Source: Sediminispirochaeta smaragdinae DSM 11293 (GTDB taxonomy: Bacteria; Spirochaetota; Spirochaetia; DSM-16054; Sediminispirochaetaceae). From it: 64,000 nt of DNA. The position numbers were made by a program, and so were the translations under genes. Positions 19,422 to 28,308 of this stretch are shown here, piece by piece (position 1 is the stretch's first letter; each line of letters starts with the position of its first letter). The notes under the pieces were generated by a model that did no database searches, was not told the DNA's origin, and saw nothing but the letters and a program-made list of their open reading frames with translations. The stretch spans positions 372,001 through 436,000 of the forward strand of contig NC_014364.1 in assembly GCF_000143985.1 (NCBI RefSeq). The letters are read 5' to 3'.

Positions 19422-20099
19422 TTATAGTTGGTCGATATTGGCATCAAGGGCCTTTTTGATTGCGGCATGACGATTATCTACTTCCATTGCCTCATAGATT
19501 CGGCTTGTATAGTTTTTCACCGTCTGTTCTGCAAGGTAGAGCCGGTTTCCGATCTCCTTATTTGTGTATCCCTGGCAGATCAGCAGAAGTAGAGCCCGTT
19601 CCTTGGCGCGTAGGGAGAGGAACCAAGAGGGTAGCGGTTCTTTGTTCAGCATGTTTGTCTTTGTTTGTTCCCACACCTTCTGCCGAGCCAATTTTCCAGC
19701 AATGGAAGGAGACATCTGGAATATACCGTTTTTCAGGGCCATGATGGATGTAATCAGCTCGTTGGGTGGAATGGTCTTAATGATATAACCGATGGCGCCA
19801 TTCTGAATGGCATGGAGAATATATTCGTCGTCATCGAAGGTTGTCAGCATCATGATCTTTATGTCTGAAAATCGTTCATGGATGATTTTGGTTGCTTCCA
19901 CTCCATCCAGAATAGGCATTCTGACATCCATCAAAATGATATCCGGAGCGGTTGATGCCGCAAGGGCAACGGCCTCTTCCCCGTTTTGAGCCAAGCCGAC
20001 AACATCGAATTCTTTCGCTTTCAGTTTCAAAATATTTGACAGGCTTTCGCGAAAGAGTGTCTGGTCATCCGCCAGCACCAGTTTAATACGATCCGACAT
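19422..20099 (-). CDS. NarL/FixJ-type response regulator
   Basis: 225 residues. Receiver domain at 1-125 with acidic pocket ADDQ, phospho-acceptor Asp in DIILMDVRMPILDG, and Lys in YIIKTIPP. The LuxR-type helix-turn-helix at 165-220 reads ALLLLICQGYTNKEIGNRL then AEQTVKNYTSRIYEAM. Paired with the kinase upstream, which it overlaps by 17 bases. Targets unknown; the neighbouring sugar operon is a candidate only because it is adjacent. Confidence 0.92.
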   Translation of the reverse strand: MSDRIKLVLADDQTLFRESLSNILKLKAKEFDVVGLAQNGEEAVALAASTAPDIILMDVRMPILDGVEATKIIHERFSDIKIMMLTTFDDDEYILHAIQNGAIGYIIKTIPPNELITSIMALKNGIFQMSPSIAGKLARQKVWEQTKTNMLNKEPLPSWFLSLRAKERALLLLICQGYTNKEIGNRLYLAEQTVKNYTSRIYEAMEVDNRHAAIKKALDANIDQL

Positions 20100-21384
20100 C
20101 TGATTGCCCCTCTTTGTATGGAATTTCTATATGCAATTCAAACAAATCTTTTTTTGCTTTGATGGTGAGCGTTCCTTTCAACATTCGTAAACGCTCTCGC
20201 ATACCGGAGATACCCAAACCTTCTTCGTAGTGAATCGACCCTTGTCCGTTGTCCCTGATAATAAGAAACAACGAATCTATGCTTTTTGTTAATAGAAAGA
20301 CGATGTTCTTTGCCCTCCCATGATAAAGGGAGTTGGTAAGTCCCTCCTGCGAAATCCTGAGTAAAGCATAACTAACATGATACGGCAAGACAGACGGAAA
20401 GTTTGACGGGAACACCTCTATGCTTATGCCCGTTGCTAAGGAAAAGGTCTCTGTCAGTTTGATGAGGTCCCTGATAAAAGAGCTCTTTCGTTTTTGCTGA
20501 GAACGATAGTTGAGCAATATTTTTCTGACATCCTGATGCGCATTCTTTGCGTGATCCCTGGTTTTGACAATCAAGGTCAGAAGTGCACTCTCATCCTTTT
20601 GCTTGTAGCGGGCGATTGCTTCTTCCATCATTATTGTAGTGTTAACCATGGTATAACCAATGATGTCGTGAAGTTCCCGGGTCATACGCAACCGCTCTTT
20701 TTCCGCAGATACCTCTTCCATGCTCAGGGTGTACTCCTGAATGGAACGATTAGCATTGGTGAGCAGGCCGGCAGTTTCCTCCAGCTGCCTGTTTTTTTGT
20801 CTCAGTTCGATATTATTACTGATGATATCTTTGATAAAGAACATAATGAGAGAGACAAGGAGCAGAACAATTTCGGATATGGTCAGAATTCGCCCTTTGG
20901 CTGCTTCGACCGTATAGCCTAAAAAGCGAAGCTTGAATTGGAATAGGCTAAAGGCCAGAAGAATAAAAGGGACTTTTATCCATGCCACTTGGCTATTGGT
21001 CATGATGATCATGGTGATAAGTGCACAACTGAGGATCATCTCAATAGTGAGATCCTGCCCCATCGGTAGGCCAATGAGTACTAGTGAAACGAATTGTATC
21101 AACTCGGAAAAGAGCAGGCGGGAACTTTTCTGTAGATAGAAGAAAATCTGGGATATGGAAGCACAAAATGATACGGCCATTAACAGGAGAAATTGCCATC
21201 GAAAGGCAACCCAAAGCGAAGCACTATGAGATTGTATACTCCCGTAGTAAAGGGTCGAAGCAAAATGCAGAAGTAGCGAATTACAGAACAAAAAGAGAGC
21301 GATAGTGCTGGCATATGGCAGAGAATGTACTTTGATGGCTATTCGTCTGTGGATCATCTGATGTTCTGTCATAGAAGATTTCAC
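20083..21384 (-). CDS. NarX/DesK-type sensor histidine kinase
   Basis: 433 residues. About six membrane segments in residues 20-190, with little periplasmic sequence; then a coiled coil and the HisKA_3 box MTRELHDIIGYTMVNTTIM, and a HATPase domain with N-box LLRISQEGLTNSLYHG and G1 IRDNGQGSI, G2 GLGISGMRERL. It would sense a membrane or intracellular cue and phosphorylate the regulator at 19422-20099, whose start lies inside this gene. The start may be at 21384 or one of two later Met codons at residues 5 and 10. Confidence 0.9.
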   Translation of the reverse strand: MKSSMTEHQMIHRRIAIKVHSLPYASTIALFLFCNSLLLHFASTLYYGSIQSHSASLWVAFRWQFLLLMAVSFCASISQIFFYLQKSSRLLFSELIQFVSLVLIGLPMGQDLTIEMILSCALITMIIMTNSQVAWIKVPFILLAFSLFQFKLRFLGYTVEAAKGRILTISEIVLLLVSLIMFFIKDIISNNIELRQKNRQLEETAGLLTNANRSIQEYTLSMEEVSAEKERLRMTRELHDIIGYTMVNTTIMMEEAIARYKQKDESALLTLIVKTRDHAKNAHQDVRKILLNYRSQQKRKSSFIRDLIKLTETFSLATGISIEVFPSNFPSVLPYHVSYALLRISQEGLTNSLYHGRAKNIVFLLTKSIDSLFLIIRDNGQGSIHYEEGLGISGMRERLRMLKGTLTIKAKKDLFELHIEIPYKEGQSDVGSY

Positions 21385-21437
21385 GCATTATATCATATAT
21401 CTATAAGGCATTTCTTTTGATTCCTGATTTTTCCGAA

Positions 21438-21459
21438 ACCACCAGGATTCGTAACACTA
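21438..21459. repeat. solo right end of the MITE-like family
   Basis: ACCACCAGGATTCGTAACACTA matches the right end of the elements at 12651 and 14864, but no left end is found nearby. Probably a truncated copy. Confidence 0.55.
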
Positions 21460-21500
21460 CATGTGAGCTAAATCTTTCTTCTAAGTTCGTACTATTTTAC

Positions 21501-21529
21501 TTGTGAAACCGGTTTCAAGGAGCTATAAT
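21501..21529 (+). promoter_or_regulatory. promoter with overlapping LacI-type operator
   Basis: TTGTGA (21501-21506), 17 bases, TATAAT (21524-21529). The palindrome TGAAACCGGTTTCA at 21504-21517 overlaps the -35 box and spacer, so a LacI/GalR repressor bound there would block polymerase. It drives the amidohydrolase and the oxidoreductase after it. The match to consensus is strong; the repressor is not in the window. Confidence 0.7.
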
Positions 21530-21566
21530 CATTCAGGACAATCACAATGACACAAGAGGGGTAACC

Positions 21567-22880
21567 ATGGCCAATACTGTTATCAAAGGTGGCTTTTTGA
21601 TGCTCGAGGAAGGCATTCGAAAGGCGTGGGGTGTACGGGTGGAAGGACATACCATCGTGCAGGTCGGACCCAACGAAAGCCTGACCGTTTCTGCTGGAGA
21701 CAAATATATCGATGCGACCGACAAGCTTATTGCTCCGGGCTTTATTAACGGCCACATGCATATGTATGGTGTGCTTTCCCACGGTATCAGTGCCGATGCG
21801 GTAGTTACCGACTTTACCAGCTTTCTCGAGGATTTCTGGTGGCCCTATGTAGAGAACAGGATTGACCATCGTCTGGTGGAAATCACAACGAAGTGGGCCT
21901 GTGTGGAAATGATCAAAAGCGGTATCACCACCTTCATGGAGGTTCTGGAAGGGCCCAATTCGGTTCCCGGTGCTCTGGATATTGAGAAACGTGTTGTGGA
22001 GTCGGCAGGCCTTCGAGGCATCCTCAGCTTTGAGGCATGTGAGCGAATAAGTCCCGAGAATGGACAGGTCGGTCTAAAGGAAAATATTGATTTTGCCAGG
22101 AACAATAATAAAGCGGGAAGCCTGGTGCAGGGGATGATTTCCATTCACACCCTGTTCACCGCTGGCAAAGAGTACATCATGCAGGCCAAAAAGGCGGCGG
22201 ATGAACTGGGTTGCGGCATCCATATGCATCTTTCCGAAAGCGTGTACGAACCCAATTGGGTCATGGAGAAATACGGTAAGCGTCCCGTTGAATTGTACGA
22301 TGAGTGGGGCTATCTCGGGCCTCACGTCCTTGCAAGCCAGGGTGTGCAAATGAGCCCGAAAGAGATCGACATTCTTGCCGAACGGGGGGTACGCGTGGTT
22401 CATATGCCCCTTTCGAATTGCGAGGTCGGCGGTGGCGTGGCCCCGATTCCGCGTTACCTGGAAAAAGGGGTGACCACCGGTCTCGGTACGGACGGTTATG
22501 TTAATAATTTTTTCGAGGTGATGCGAGGGGCCTTTCTCATCCACAAGGCCTATCATCAGGATCCTCAGGTGATGCCTGCCGCGGCCGTCTATGACACTGC
22601 CACTGCCCAAGGTGCAAGGGCGATGGGTAGAGACGATATCGGGACCATCAAAGAGGGGGCTCTGGCCGATATCATCACCATCGGTCTGGATACACCGACA
22701 CCGATCAATGAGAAAAATGTGTACGATCAACTGATCCTTTTCCGAAACCCCGAGGATGTCTGTGAGGTTATGGTCAACGGCGTTCTTCTCAAAGAACAGG
22801 GAAAACTGCTTACCCTTGATGAGGCGGCGATCAAAGACGAACTGCGCGAGGCAACCGAGACGTTTTGGACCTTTTCATAA
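21567..22880 (+). CDS. TrzA/AtzA/SsnA-type amidohydrolase
   Basis: 437 residues of the metal-dependent amidohydrolase superfamily, which hydrolyses ring or chain C-N bonds (for example guanine, cytosine or triazines). Metal-binding residues visible: HMHMYG after GFIN, SIHTLFT, HMHLSES and GLGTDGYVNN. The C-terminus has GTIKEGALADIITIG typical of the family. RBS AGAGGGG before ATG. It is followed 15 bases later by a DHODH-like oxidoreductase, suggesting a nucleobase or heterocycle breakdown pathway. The exact substrate is not evident. Confidence 0.88.
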   Translation: MANTVIKGGFLMLEEGIRKAWGVRVEGHTIVQVGPNESLTVSAGDKYIDATDKLIAPGFINGHMHMYGVLSHGISADAVVTDFTSFLEDFWWPYVENRIDHRLVEITTKWACVEMIKSGITTFMEVLEGPNSVPGALDIEKRVVESAGLRGILSFEACERISPENGQVGLKENIDFARNNNKAGSLVQGMISIHTLFTAGKEYIMQAKKAADELGCGIHMHLSESVYEPNWVMEKYGKRPVELYDEWGYLGPHVLASQGVQMSPKEIDILAERGVRVVHMPLSNCEVGGGVAPIPRYLEKGVTTGLGTDGYVNNFFEVMRGAFLIHKAYHQDPQVMPAAAVYDTATAQGARAMGRDDIGTIKEGALADIITIGLDTPTPINEKNVYDQLILFRNPEDVCEVMVNGVLLKEQGKLLTLDEAAIKDELREATETFWTFS

Positions 22881-22895
22881 CATCGTGGAGGAAAG

Positions 22896-25403
22896 ATGAT
22901 GATTAATATCAAAGAATTGAAGGGTGCCGATATCAGCTGTGAGCTTTGCGGCATCAGGATGCAAAGTCCCTTTATTCTCTCATCCGGTCCACTCTCCTAT
23001 GCGGCCGAGGGCCTGATCGAGGCTCACAAGGCAGGGGCAGGCGCCGTGGTGACAAAAACCATCCGTCTTAATGCGGCGATCAATCCGACTCCCCATATAG
23101 GAATCGTGAACGAGGATTCGCTGATCAACTGTGAAAAATGGGCGGACTCCCCTCCCGAGGTGTGGTTTGAGCGGGAAATTCCGATGACCAAGGCCGCGGG
23201 GGCGGTTGTTATTGCCAGCATCGGTCATACCCTTCCCGAAGCGGAGGCTCTGGTCAAACGGGCGGAAGCCGCCGGAGCCGATATGATCGAGCTTGTCAGT
23301 TACACTGAAGATACCTTGCTTCCCATGCTTGTTGCCACAAAAGAGCGGGTTTCCATTCCTGTCATCTGTAAACTAAGCGGGAATTGGCCCGATCCTGTCG
23401 GTACTGCCAGGAAGTGCCTTGAAAAGGGGGCAGACGCTATTTCTGCCATTGACTCTCTCGGACCGACCCTGAAGATCGACATCCAAAACGCCCGGCCCGA
23501 AATGAATAGCGCCGACGGCTACGGCTGGCTTTCCGGAGCTGCCATGCGTCCGGTTGCCATGCGTATTGTATCGGAGATTGCGCGAAACGGCTGTAGTCAG
23601 CTTGTCGGTATCGGCGGTATCGGCAAGGCCGAGGACGCCGTGGAATACGTAATGGCCGGTGCCCAGGCCTTAGGCATCTGCTCCAGTCTGATCATCCACG
23701 GAATGGATTACCTCAACAAGCTTTGTCATGACCTTTCGGTTTTGCTTGACCAGCTTGGCTACGCATCCCTTGCCAAGGCGAAGGGTATCGCACTGCCCAA
23801 TTTTCCCACTGCCGAGCGAGTAGCGAAGCTTGAATTCTCCTATGAGCCCTACTATGCAAAGTGCCAGGCAGCCTGTCCTGCCGGGGTTGATGTTCCGCTC
23901 TATCTGGATATGGTTCGGAAAGGTAACTATGTGCAGGCGTATGAAACCATCAGCGTTACCAATCCCTTTCCCGGAATCTGCGGCAGGGTCTGTGATCATC
24001 CCTGCGAGGGCAGTTGCCGACGTTCCCTTTTCGATGATCCATTGCAGATTCGTCTCATCAAGCGGCTTGCCGCGGACAAAACCTATGAAAGCTTCGGAGA
24101 CAAACTGCCGCTTCCCGAGATGCTTCCGAAGAACGGGAAAAAACTTGCCGTTATCGGCGCCGGGCCTGCAGGACTCACCGCTGCCTACTATCTTGCCAGG
24201 ATCGGCTACAGCGTAACGATCTTTGAATCCCTTCCCATGGCAGGGGGGATGCTGGCCGTCGGTATACCCGAGTTCCGACTTCCCAAGAATATCCTCAAAC
24301 TGGAGGTCGATCGGGTCATCCGAATGGGTGTGGAGATCAGAACCGGTATTACCATCGGTAGGGATCTTTCCATAGAGGAGCTAACACAGCAGGGCTACGA
24401 GCGAGTGCTCATTGCCACCGGGGCCCACGGAGATCCTGCGGTCGAGATTCCCGGCATGGATAAAGAGGGTGTCGTCTCCGGCGTCCGTTTCCTGCGGGAT
24501 CTTGCGCTCGGCCGTTTCACCAGCCTTTCGGGCAGAAAGGTTGCGGTGATCGGAGGTGGAAACGCTGCGGTGGATGCGGCACGATCCGCCTTGAGAATCG
24601 GTGCAGCATCGGTAACCCTCCTGTATCGCAGGGAACGGGAAGATATGCCCGCCTACGAGGAGGAGATCAGCGAGGCCGAAAAAGAGGGGGTGCGCTATAT
24701 CTTCCTTGCAGGCCCAGAGAGCATAGAGGGTAACGGCAAGGCTGCGGCCTTTCGCTACACCCCCATGAGTCTTGGAGAAATCGATGAATCGGGACGTCGT
24801 AAGCCCGTCCCCTCCGGAGCTCCGTCGCAAAGCATCGATGCCGACTTTGTCGTTATTGCAACCGGGCAGCGTGTCGATACCGATTTTCTTCCGCCCCTTG
24901 CCGATAGCTCGACCGGCAAGACAAAAAGCGATGGTATCTATGCTGCCGGAGACTGCACCAGTGAGACCGCATCCGTGATCGAGGCCATCGCAGCCGGCCG
25001 GAGAAGCGCCCAGGCGATACATCAAAGCCTCGGCGGAGCAGGTTCGGTTATGGAGACCAAAAGCCAACATCGAAGCTACTTCATCGAGGTGACCGATGTG
25101 GGCAGTGCAAAAGAAGAGAGCCCCATGCTTCCCGTCTCTGAGCGCCTGTCAGGTTTCCCTGAGGTTGAGACCGGCCTCAGCGAGGATGCCGCTCGAAGAG
25201 AGGCCGCCCGCTGCATGCATTGCGGCTGCATCAATTGTCTGCGTTGTGTCGCCGTCTGCCCCTACAACGCAAGAACCCTCGATTTTCCGATCATGAGCGT
25301 GGATCGAGAACTTTGCCGCAATTGCGGCGCCTGTGTCTCGGTTTGCCCCACCGGTGCCCTCACCGCAACGGTAGTGGACGAACTCGCAGAATCACGAATC
25401 TGA
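22896..25403 (+). CDS. fused FMN/FAD/Fe-S oxidoreductase (PreA-PreT order)
   Basis: 835 residues combining parts usually split as PreA and PreT. Residues 1-310 are a dihydroorotate-dehydrogenase-like FMN barrel (IQSPFILSSGPL-type start, KLSGNWPDPVG, VGIGGIGKAEDA). Residues about 320-720 are a GltD/PreT-like FAD-NADPH module with a Cys-rich entry (CQAACPAGVDVP; CGRVCDHPCEGSC), GAGPAGLTAAY and GGGNAAVDAA. Residues about 770-825 hold two 4Fe-4S motifs (CGCINCLRCVAVCP; CRNCGACVSVCP). Animal-type dihydropyrimidine dehydrogenase has the FAD module first, so this order is different. The barrel has VSYTED where a catalytic Cys might be expected. Role inferred: reduction or oxidation of a heterocycle made by the neighbour. 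Confidence 0.85.
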   Translation: MMINIKELKGADISCELCGIRMQSPFILSSGPLSYAAEGLIEAHKAGAGAVVTKTIRLNAAINPTPHIGIVNEDSLINCEKWADSPPEVWFEREIPMTKAAGAVVIASIGHTLPEAEALVKRAEAAGADMIELVSYTEDTLLPMLVATKERVSIPVICKLSGNWPDPVGTARKCLEKGADAISAIDSLGPTLKIDIQNARPEMNSADGYGWLSGAAMRPVAMRIVSEIARNGCSQLVGIGGIGKAEDAVEYVMAGAQALGICSSLIIHGMDYLNKLCHDLSVLLDQLGYASLAKAKGIALPNFPTAERVAKLEFSYEPYYAKCQAACPAGVDVPLYLDMVRKGNYVQAYETISVTNPFPGICGRVCDHPCEGSCRRSLFDDPLQIRLIKRLAADKTYESFGDKLPLPEMLPKNGKKLAVIGAGPAGLTAAYYLARIGYSVTIFESLPMAGGMLAVGIPEFRLPKNILKLEVDRVIRMGVEIRTGITIGRDLSIEELTQQGYERVLIATGAHGDPAVEIPGMDKEGVVSGVRFLRDLALGRFTSLSGRKVAVIGGGNAAVDAARSALRIGAASVTLLYRREREDMPAYEEEISEAEKEGVRYIFLAGPESIEGNGKAAAFRYTPMSLGEIDESGRRKPVPSGAPSQSIDADFVVIATGQRVDTDFLPPLADSSTGKTKSDGIYAAGDCTSETASVIEAIAAGRRSAQAIHQSLGGAGSVMETKSQHRSYFIEVTDVGSAKEESPMLPVSERLSGFPEVETGLSEDAARREAARCMHCGCINCLRCVAVCPYNARTLDFPIMSVDRELCRNCGACVSVCPTGALTATVVDELAESRI

Positions 25404-25440
25404 TTCTCGATTTCGCAATTGATATACTCACTTTCCTTTT

Positions 25441-25481
25441 CGGCCGGAAGCAAAATCCTCCAGCTTCCGGCCGTTTTTCTT
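25441..25481 (+). terminator. rho-independent terminator
   Basis: CGGCCGGAAGC and GCTTCCGGCCG form a perfect 11-pair stem with an 11-base loop, followed by TTTTTCTTT. It lies 38 bases after the oxidoreductase stop. Confidence 0.92.
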
Positions 25482-25538
25482 TCCTCTTCCCGTGTTACAC
25501 TATCGAGTATCTAAATCAAACCTATATGAGGAGAATAT

Positions 25539-25973
25539 ATGAAACGCTTACCGCTCCTTTTTCTGTTGATGCTTATTTCCGTCTCCACGCTCTTTGCTTC
25601 CAAAGAGCTTGATGCCAAGGTCGGAGATTTTTTTCAGGCCCTGAAACAGGAAAAGTATGAAGAAGGGATTACCAATTTGCTTGCCGGTTCATTGCTGGAA
25701 GAGAAAGTCGTGAATGTGACCCAAACACGTAACAACTGGATCGCCCAGTTTAGCCAGATCAAGTCGCTCTACGGAGACTACCTTGCCTGGGACAAGGTCT
25801 CCACCGTCAGCCTCGGAGGGCTTGAGGAAACAACCTATTTTGTCTACTGCAGAGACTATCCGATTAAAATCGTCATCACCGAATACGACAACGGTATGGA
25901 CCGCAAGATTATCAACATGTTCTTCGACGATCAGATCCTCGATACACTCAGAGATCACGGGAGCTATTTTTAA
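25539..25973 (+). CDS. secreted small protein of unknown function
   Basis: 144 residues. N-terminal signal peptide (RLPLLFLLMLISVSTLFA, cleavage after FA likely). The mature part has helices then strands (DAKVGDFFQALKQEKYEEG; TYFVYCRDYPIKIVITEY), a shape like small NTF2/DUF3887-type periplasmic domains; this is a guess from layout. It is preceded by TGAGGAGAATAT before the ATG and stands alone between two terminator-like structures. Confidence 0.7.
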   Translation: MKRLPLLFLLMLISVSTLFASKELDAKVGDFFQALKQEKYEEGITNLLAGSLLEEKVVNVTQTRNNWIAQFSQIKSLYGDYLAWDKVSTVSLGGLEETTYFVYCRDYPIKIVITEYDNGMDRKIINMFFDDQILDTLRDHGSYF

Positions 25974-25978
25974 TTTTA

Positions 25979-26042
25979 TTGGGGGGGAAGTCTCCCCCCT
26001 CGTTTCAGCCGCGCCGCTCCTGCCGTCGCGGAGCGGCGGCGC
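25979..26042. other. GC-rich hairpins after the secreted-protein gene
   Basis: GGGGGGGAAGTCTCCCCCC (25981-25999) is a tight hairpin that may end transcription. Then a second GC stem CGCCGCTCC with GGAGCGGCG (26012-26038). The following 26043-26106 is also very GC-rich without a gene and runs up to a MITE-like element. Confidence 0.5.
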
Positions 26043-26106
26043 AACGCTATCGCTTCCCGGCTCCGTCCCCTCCGCCGGGCGCCGCCTCGCGTCTTCCACT
26101 CCCCCC

Positions 26107-26254
26107 TACTGTTCCGAATATTGGTGATATATTTGCTGTATCTTCTTTCCTCTGTACCATTTGTCCGGTGGCAATAGAAAAAAAAGAGGTGATTGCGTAC
26201 ATGCCTATGGGTAAATGAGATAGGAGGTATGTATCACCAATATTCGGAACACTA
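26107..26254. repeat. MITE-like inverted-repeat element, variant end type
   Basis: 148 bases between TA dinucleotides. The ends are CTGTTCCGAATATTGGTGAT and its inverted complement, sharing the outer bases but differing inside from the 12651 type (TATTGGTGAT against TCCTGGTGG). The interior is unrelated by eye. A solo end of this variant lies at 27657-27678. Confidence 0.7.
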
Positions 26255-26353
26255 TACAAAAGGAACGGGCCCGGGTGCAGAGGAGGGTCTGTGCTGGGGT
26301 CCGGGTCCGTTCCTGGAAAAGCCTTACTTACAAGCTATAGCAGATATGCTCCG

Positions 26354-27511
26354 CTATGCCTTCTTCCATTCTCCGTAGTAGGCAGCCTGGTAGATCGCCT
26401 TAATATCGGCAATCGAAGGTGCGCCGGGATTGGTAAGGGTGCAGGGATCGTTATAGGCGTTCTCACTCATACGATCCAGAACCGCTTTGAATTTTTCTTC
26501 GTTGAAGTCTACTTCATTACAACTTGCAAAACTTGCTGGAATATCAAGAACCCTGTTCAGCCGCCTGATTTCATTTTCAAGGTTGTCGACCTTCAACGCC
26601 TTTTCCGCCAGTGCGTACTTATCCGTCGATTTTTTATTGAATTCGATGATCCAGGGCATCAGAATAGCATTGGCAAGACCGTGGGTGACACCGAACTCTC
26701 CTCCGATCTTGTGCGCTAAAGAGTGTACCAGGCCGAGGGATGCGTTGGTGAAGGCCATGCCTGCCAGGGTGGATGCGTTGTGCATGTGGTAGCGAGCTTC
26801 CATATCGTTACCGTTTTTGTAGGCTTTGGGAAGCCATTCTGCCACCAGGGTGATTGCTTCGAGCGCGTAAGGGTCGGTAAAGCTGGTGGATGCGGTTGAT
26901 ACCAACGCTTCGGTAGCGTGTGCCATAACATCCATGCCGGTGTTTGCGGTGATATGAGCCGGCATCTTTGCGGGAAGAGCCGGATCAAGGATCGCTATAT
27001 CGGGAACCATTTCCGGAGAGACAAGGGGATATTTGATGTGGTTATCGGTATCCGTAATAACGGAAAACGCCGTGATTTCCGATGCTGTGCCACTTGTCGA
27101 GGGAATGGCGGCAAAATGTGCCTTTGTTCTGAGTTTTGGCATGGTAAGTGGGGTAACAATGTCTTCAAAGGTAAGTTCGGGATGTTCGTAGAAGCACCAC
27201 ATCACCTTTGCCGCATCCAGGGCGGAACCTCCGCCGATGGCCACGATCCAATCGGGCTGGAAAGCGATCATCGCTTCGGCGCCTTCCTTTACCGTTTTGA
27301 CCGAAGGGTTTGGTTCAACTCCGTCTATCACGGCTGTTTTCATGCCCGCTTTTTCGAGGATATTTTTTGCCTGATCAAGAAAGCCGAACCGTTTCATTGA
27401 GCTTCCGCCGGTTACCAGCATCGCCTTTTTCCCTTCCAGCTCTCCAAGTTTATCCAGGGCCTTCTCGCCATATACAATCGTCCTTGGAACCGAATAGTTC
27501 ATGACTGCCAT
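26354..27511 (-). CDS. iron-containing alcohol dehydrogenase
   Basis: 385 residues, Fe-ADH family, about 30 percent similar by eye to the enzyme at 3253-4419. Nucleotide site AIGGGSALDAAKVM; PSTSGTASEITAFSV; metal ligands in TGMDVMAHATEAL, LVHSLAHKIGG and GVTHGLANAIL. C-terminal NPGAPSIADIKAIY is typical of butanol/ethanol dehydrogenases of fermenting bacteria. It would reduce aldehydes to alcohols to reoxidise NADH, or the reverse. AAGGAGGCACGTT precedes the ATG on the minus strand; an interrupted inverted repeat lies just upstream. Confidence 0.92.
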   Translation of the reverse strand: MAVMNYSVPRTIVYGEKALDKLGELEGKKAMLVTGGSSMKRFGFLDQAKNILEKAGMKTAVIDGVEPNPSVKTVKEGAEAMIAFQPDWIVAIGGGSALDAAKVMWCFYEHPELTFEDIVTPLTMPKLRTKAHFAAIPSTSGTASEITAFSVITDTDNHIKYPLVSPEMVPDIAILDPALPAKMPAHITANTGMDVMAHATEALVSTASTSFTDPYALEAITLVAEWLPKAYKNGNDMEARYHMHNASTLAGMAFTNASLGLVHSLAHKIGGEFGVTHGLANAILMPWIIEFNKKSTDKYALAEKALKVDNLENEIRRLNRVLDIPASFASCNEVDFNEEKFKAVLDRMSENAYNDPCTLTNPGAPSIADIKAIYQAAYYGEWKKA

Positions 27512-27531
27512 AACGTGCCTCCTTGGTATCG

Positions 27532-27567
27532 TTATCTAATTACCGATATAAATATATCGATAGATAA
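27532..27567. promoter_or_regulatory. interrupted inverted repeat before alcohol dehydrogenase
   Basis: TTATCTA and CGATAT on the left mirror ATATCG and TAGATAA on the right, over 36 bases just upstream of the dehydrogenase start. A regulator site is plausible; the nearby TetR protein is one candidate. Confidence 0.4.
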
Positions 27568-27656
27568 TAAAACAGTCAATCCTTTTGCGAAAATTATGGC
27601 CGAATTGGGGCAATAAGGTGTGGAGAATAATCAATCTTCAGCTTTCGAGGTGTCTG

Positions 27657-27678
27657 ACCACCAATATTCGGGACACTA
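27657..27678. repeat. solo right end of the MITE-like family, variant type
   Basis: ACCACCAATATTCGGGACACTA matches the right end of the 26107-26254 element. No left end is seen before it. Confidence 0.5.
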
Positions 27679-27696
27679 TCTGCTAGGCTTTGCCCT

Positions 27697-28308
27697 TTAC
27701 GGCTGCGAAGCAGGAAAGAGGGTCCATATCAAGTTCTCAACATACGCATCCCTTGTCGCCTTATCAGACAGTTTCACATTGCTAAAGGGCTCCAACAGCT
27801 TCGGCATCAATCCCGGATATATCATGGTTGCGCTGGTGAGATAGACAAGTTTCGTTCGCACCTCTTGTTGTGTATAGGAATTGCTGCTTGCCAAGATTTC
27901 TGTTTCGAGTGCGGAAAGAAATGCATTTATGTGTTCTACTCCCGGAGTTTCGTAGTTCCCTTCGATGAAGGGCTCATAAAAATGGGCCCGGCTGATGCCT
28001 GGAAATTTGAGGGCTCCTTCTATCAGAAAGGAGAAAATATGAGTAAGGCGTTCCTGCACCGGTTTCCCGACGGAATCACTGAAATCGTTTAGATCAAAAG
28101 CATTTTCAAGTGTCCGCTCCATTGCCACTTGCAGGAGATGCTCTTTGCTTCGAAAGTAGTAGCTGATGGCGGCGCTATTGACTCCTGCTCTCTGAGCGAT
28201 TCTTCGTATTGTGGCTCCGTGGATGCCAAAGGTTTCGATACATTCGATGGTGGCAAGAATAATCTGTTCCTCATTCTCTGCCCGTGTGTCCTGTTGTGTC
28301 TTCATCAA
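27697..28308 (-). CDS. TetR-family transcriptional regulator
   Basis: 203 residues. N-terminal helix-turn-helix (residues about 14-60): ATIECIETFGIHGATIRRI then AGVNSAAISYYFRSKEHLL, the canonical TetR pattern. The C-terminal ligand domain is helical. Its ATG overlaps the stop of the SDR gene at 28305-29180 by four bases, so the two are one operon. It probably controls the divergent SDR genes through the palindromes at 29226-29295. Confidence 0.92.
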   Translation of the reverse strand: MMKTQQDTRAENEEQIILATIECIETFGIHGATIRRIAQRAGVNSAAISYYFRSKEHLLQVAMERTLENAFDLNDFSDSVGKPVQERLTHIFSFLIEGALKFPGISRAHFYEPFIEGNYETPGVEHINAFLSALETEILASSNSYTQQEVRTKLVYLTSATMIYPGLMPKLLEPFSNVKLSDKATRDAYVENLIWTLFPASQP

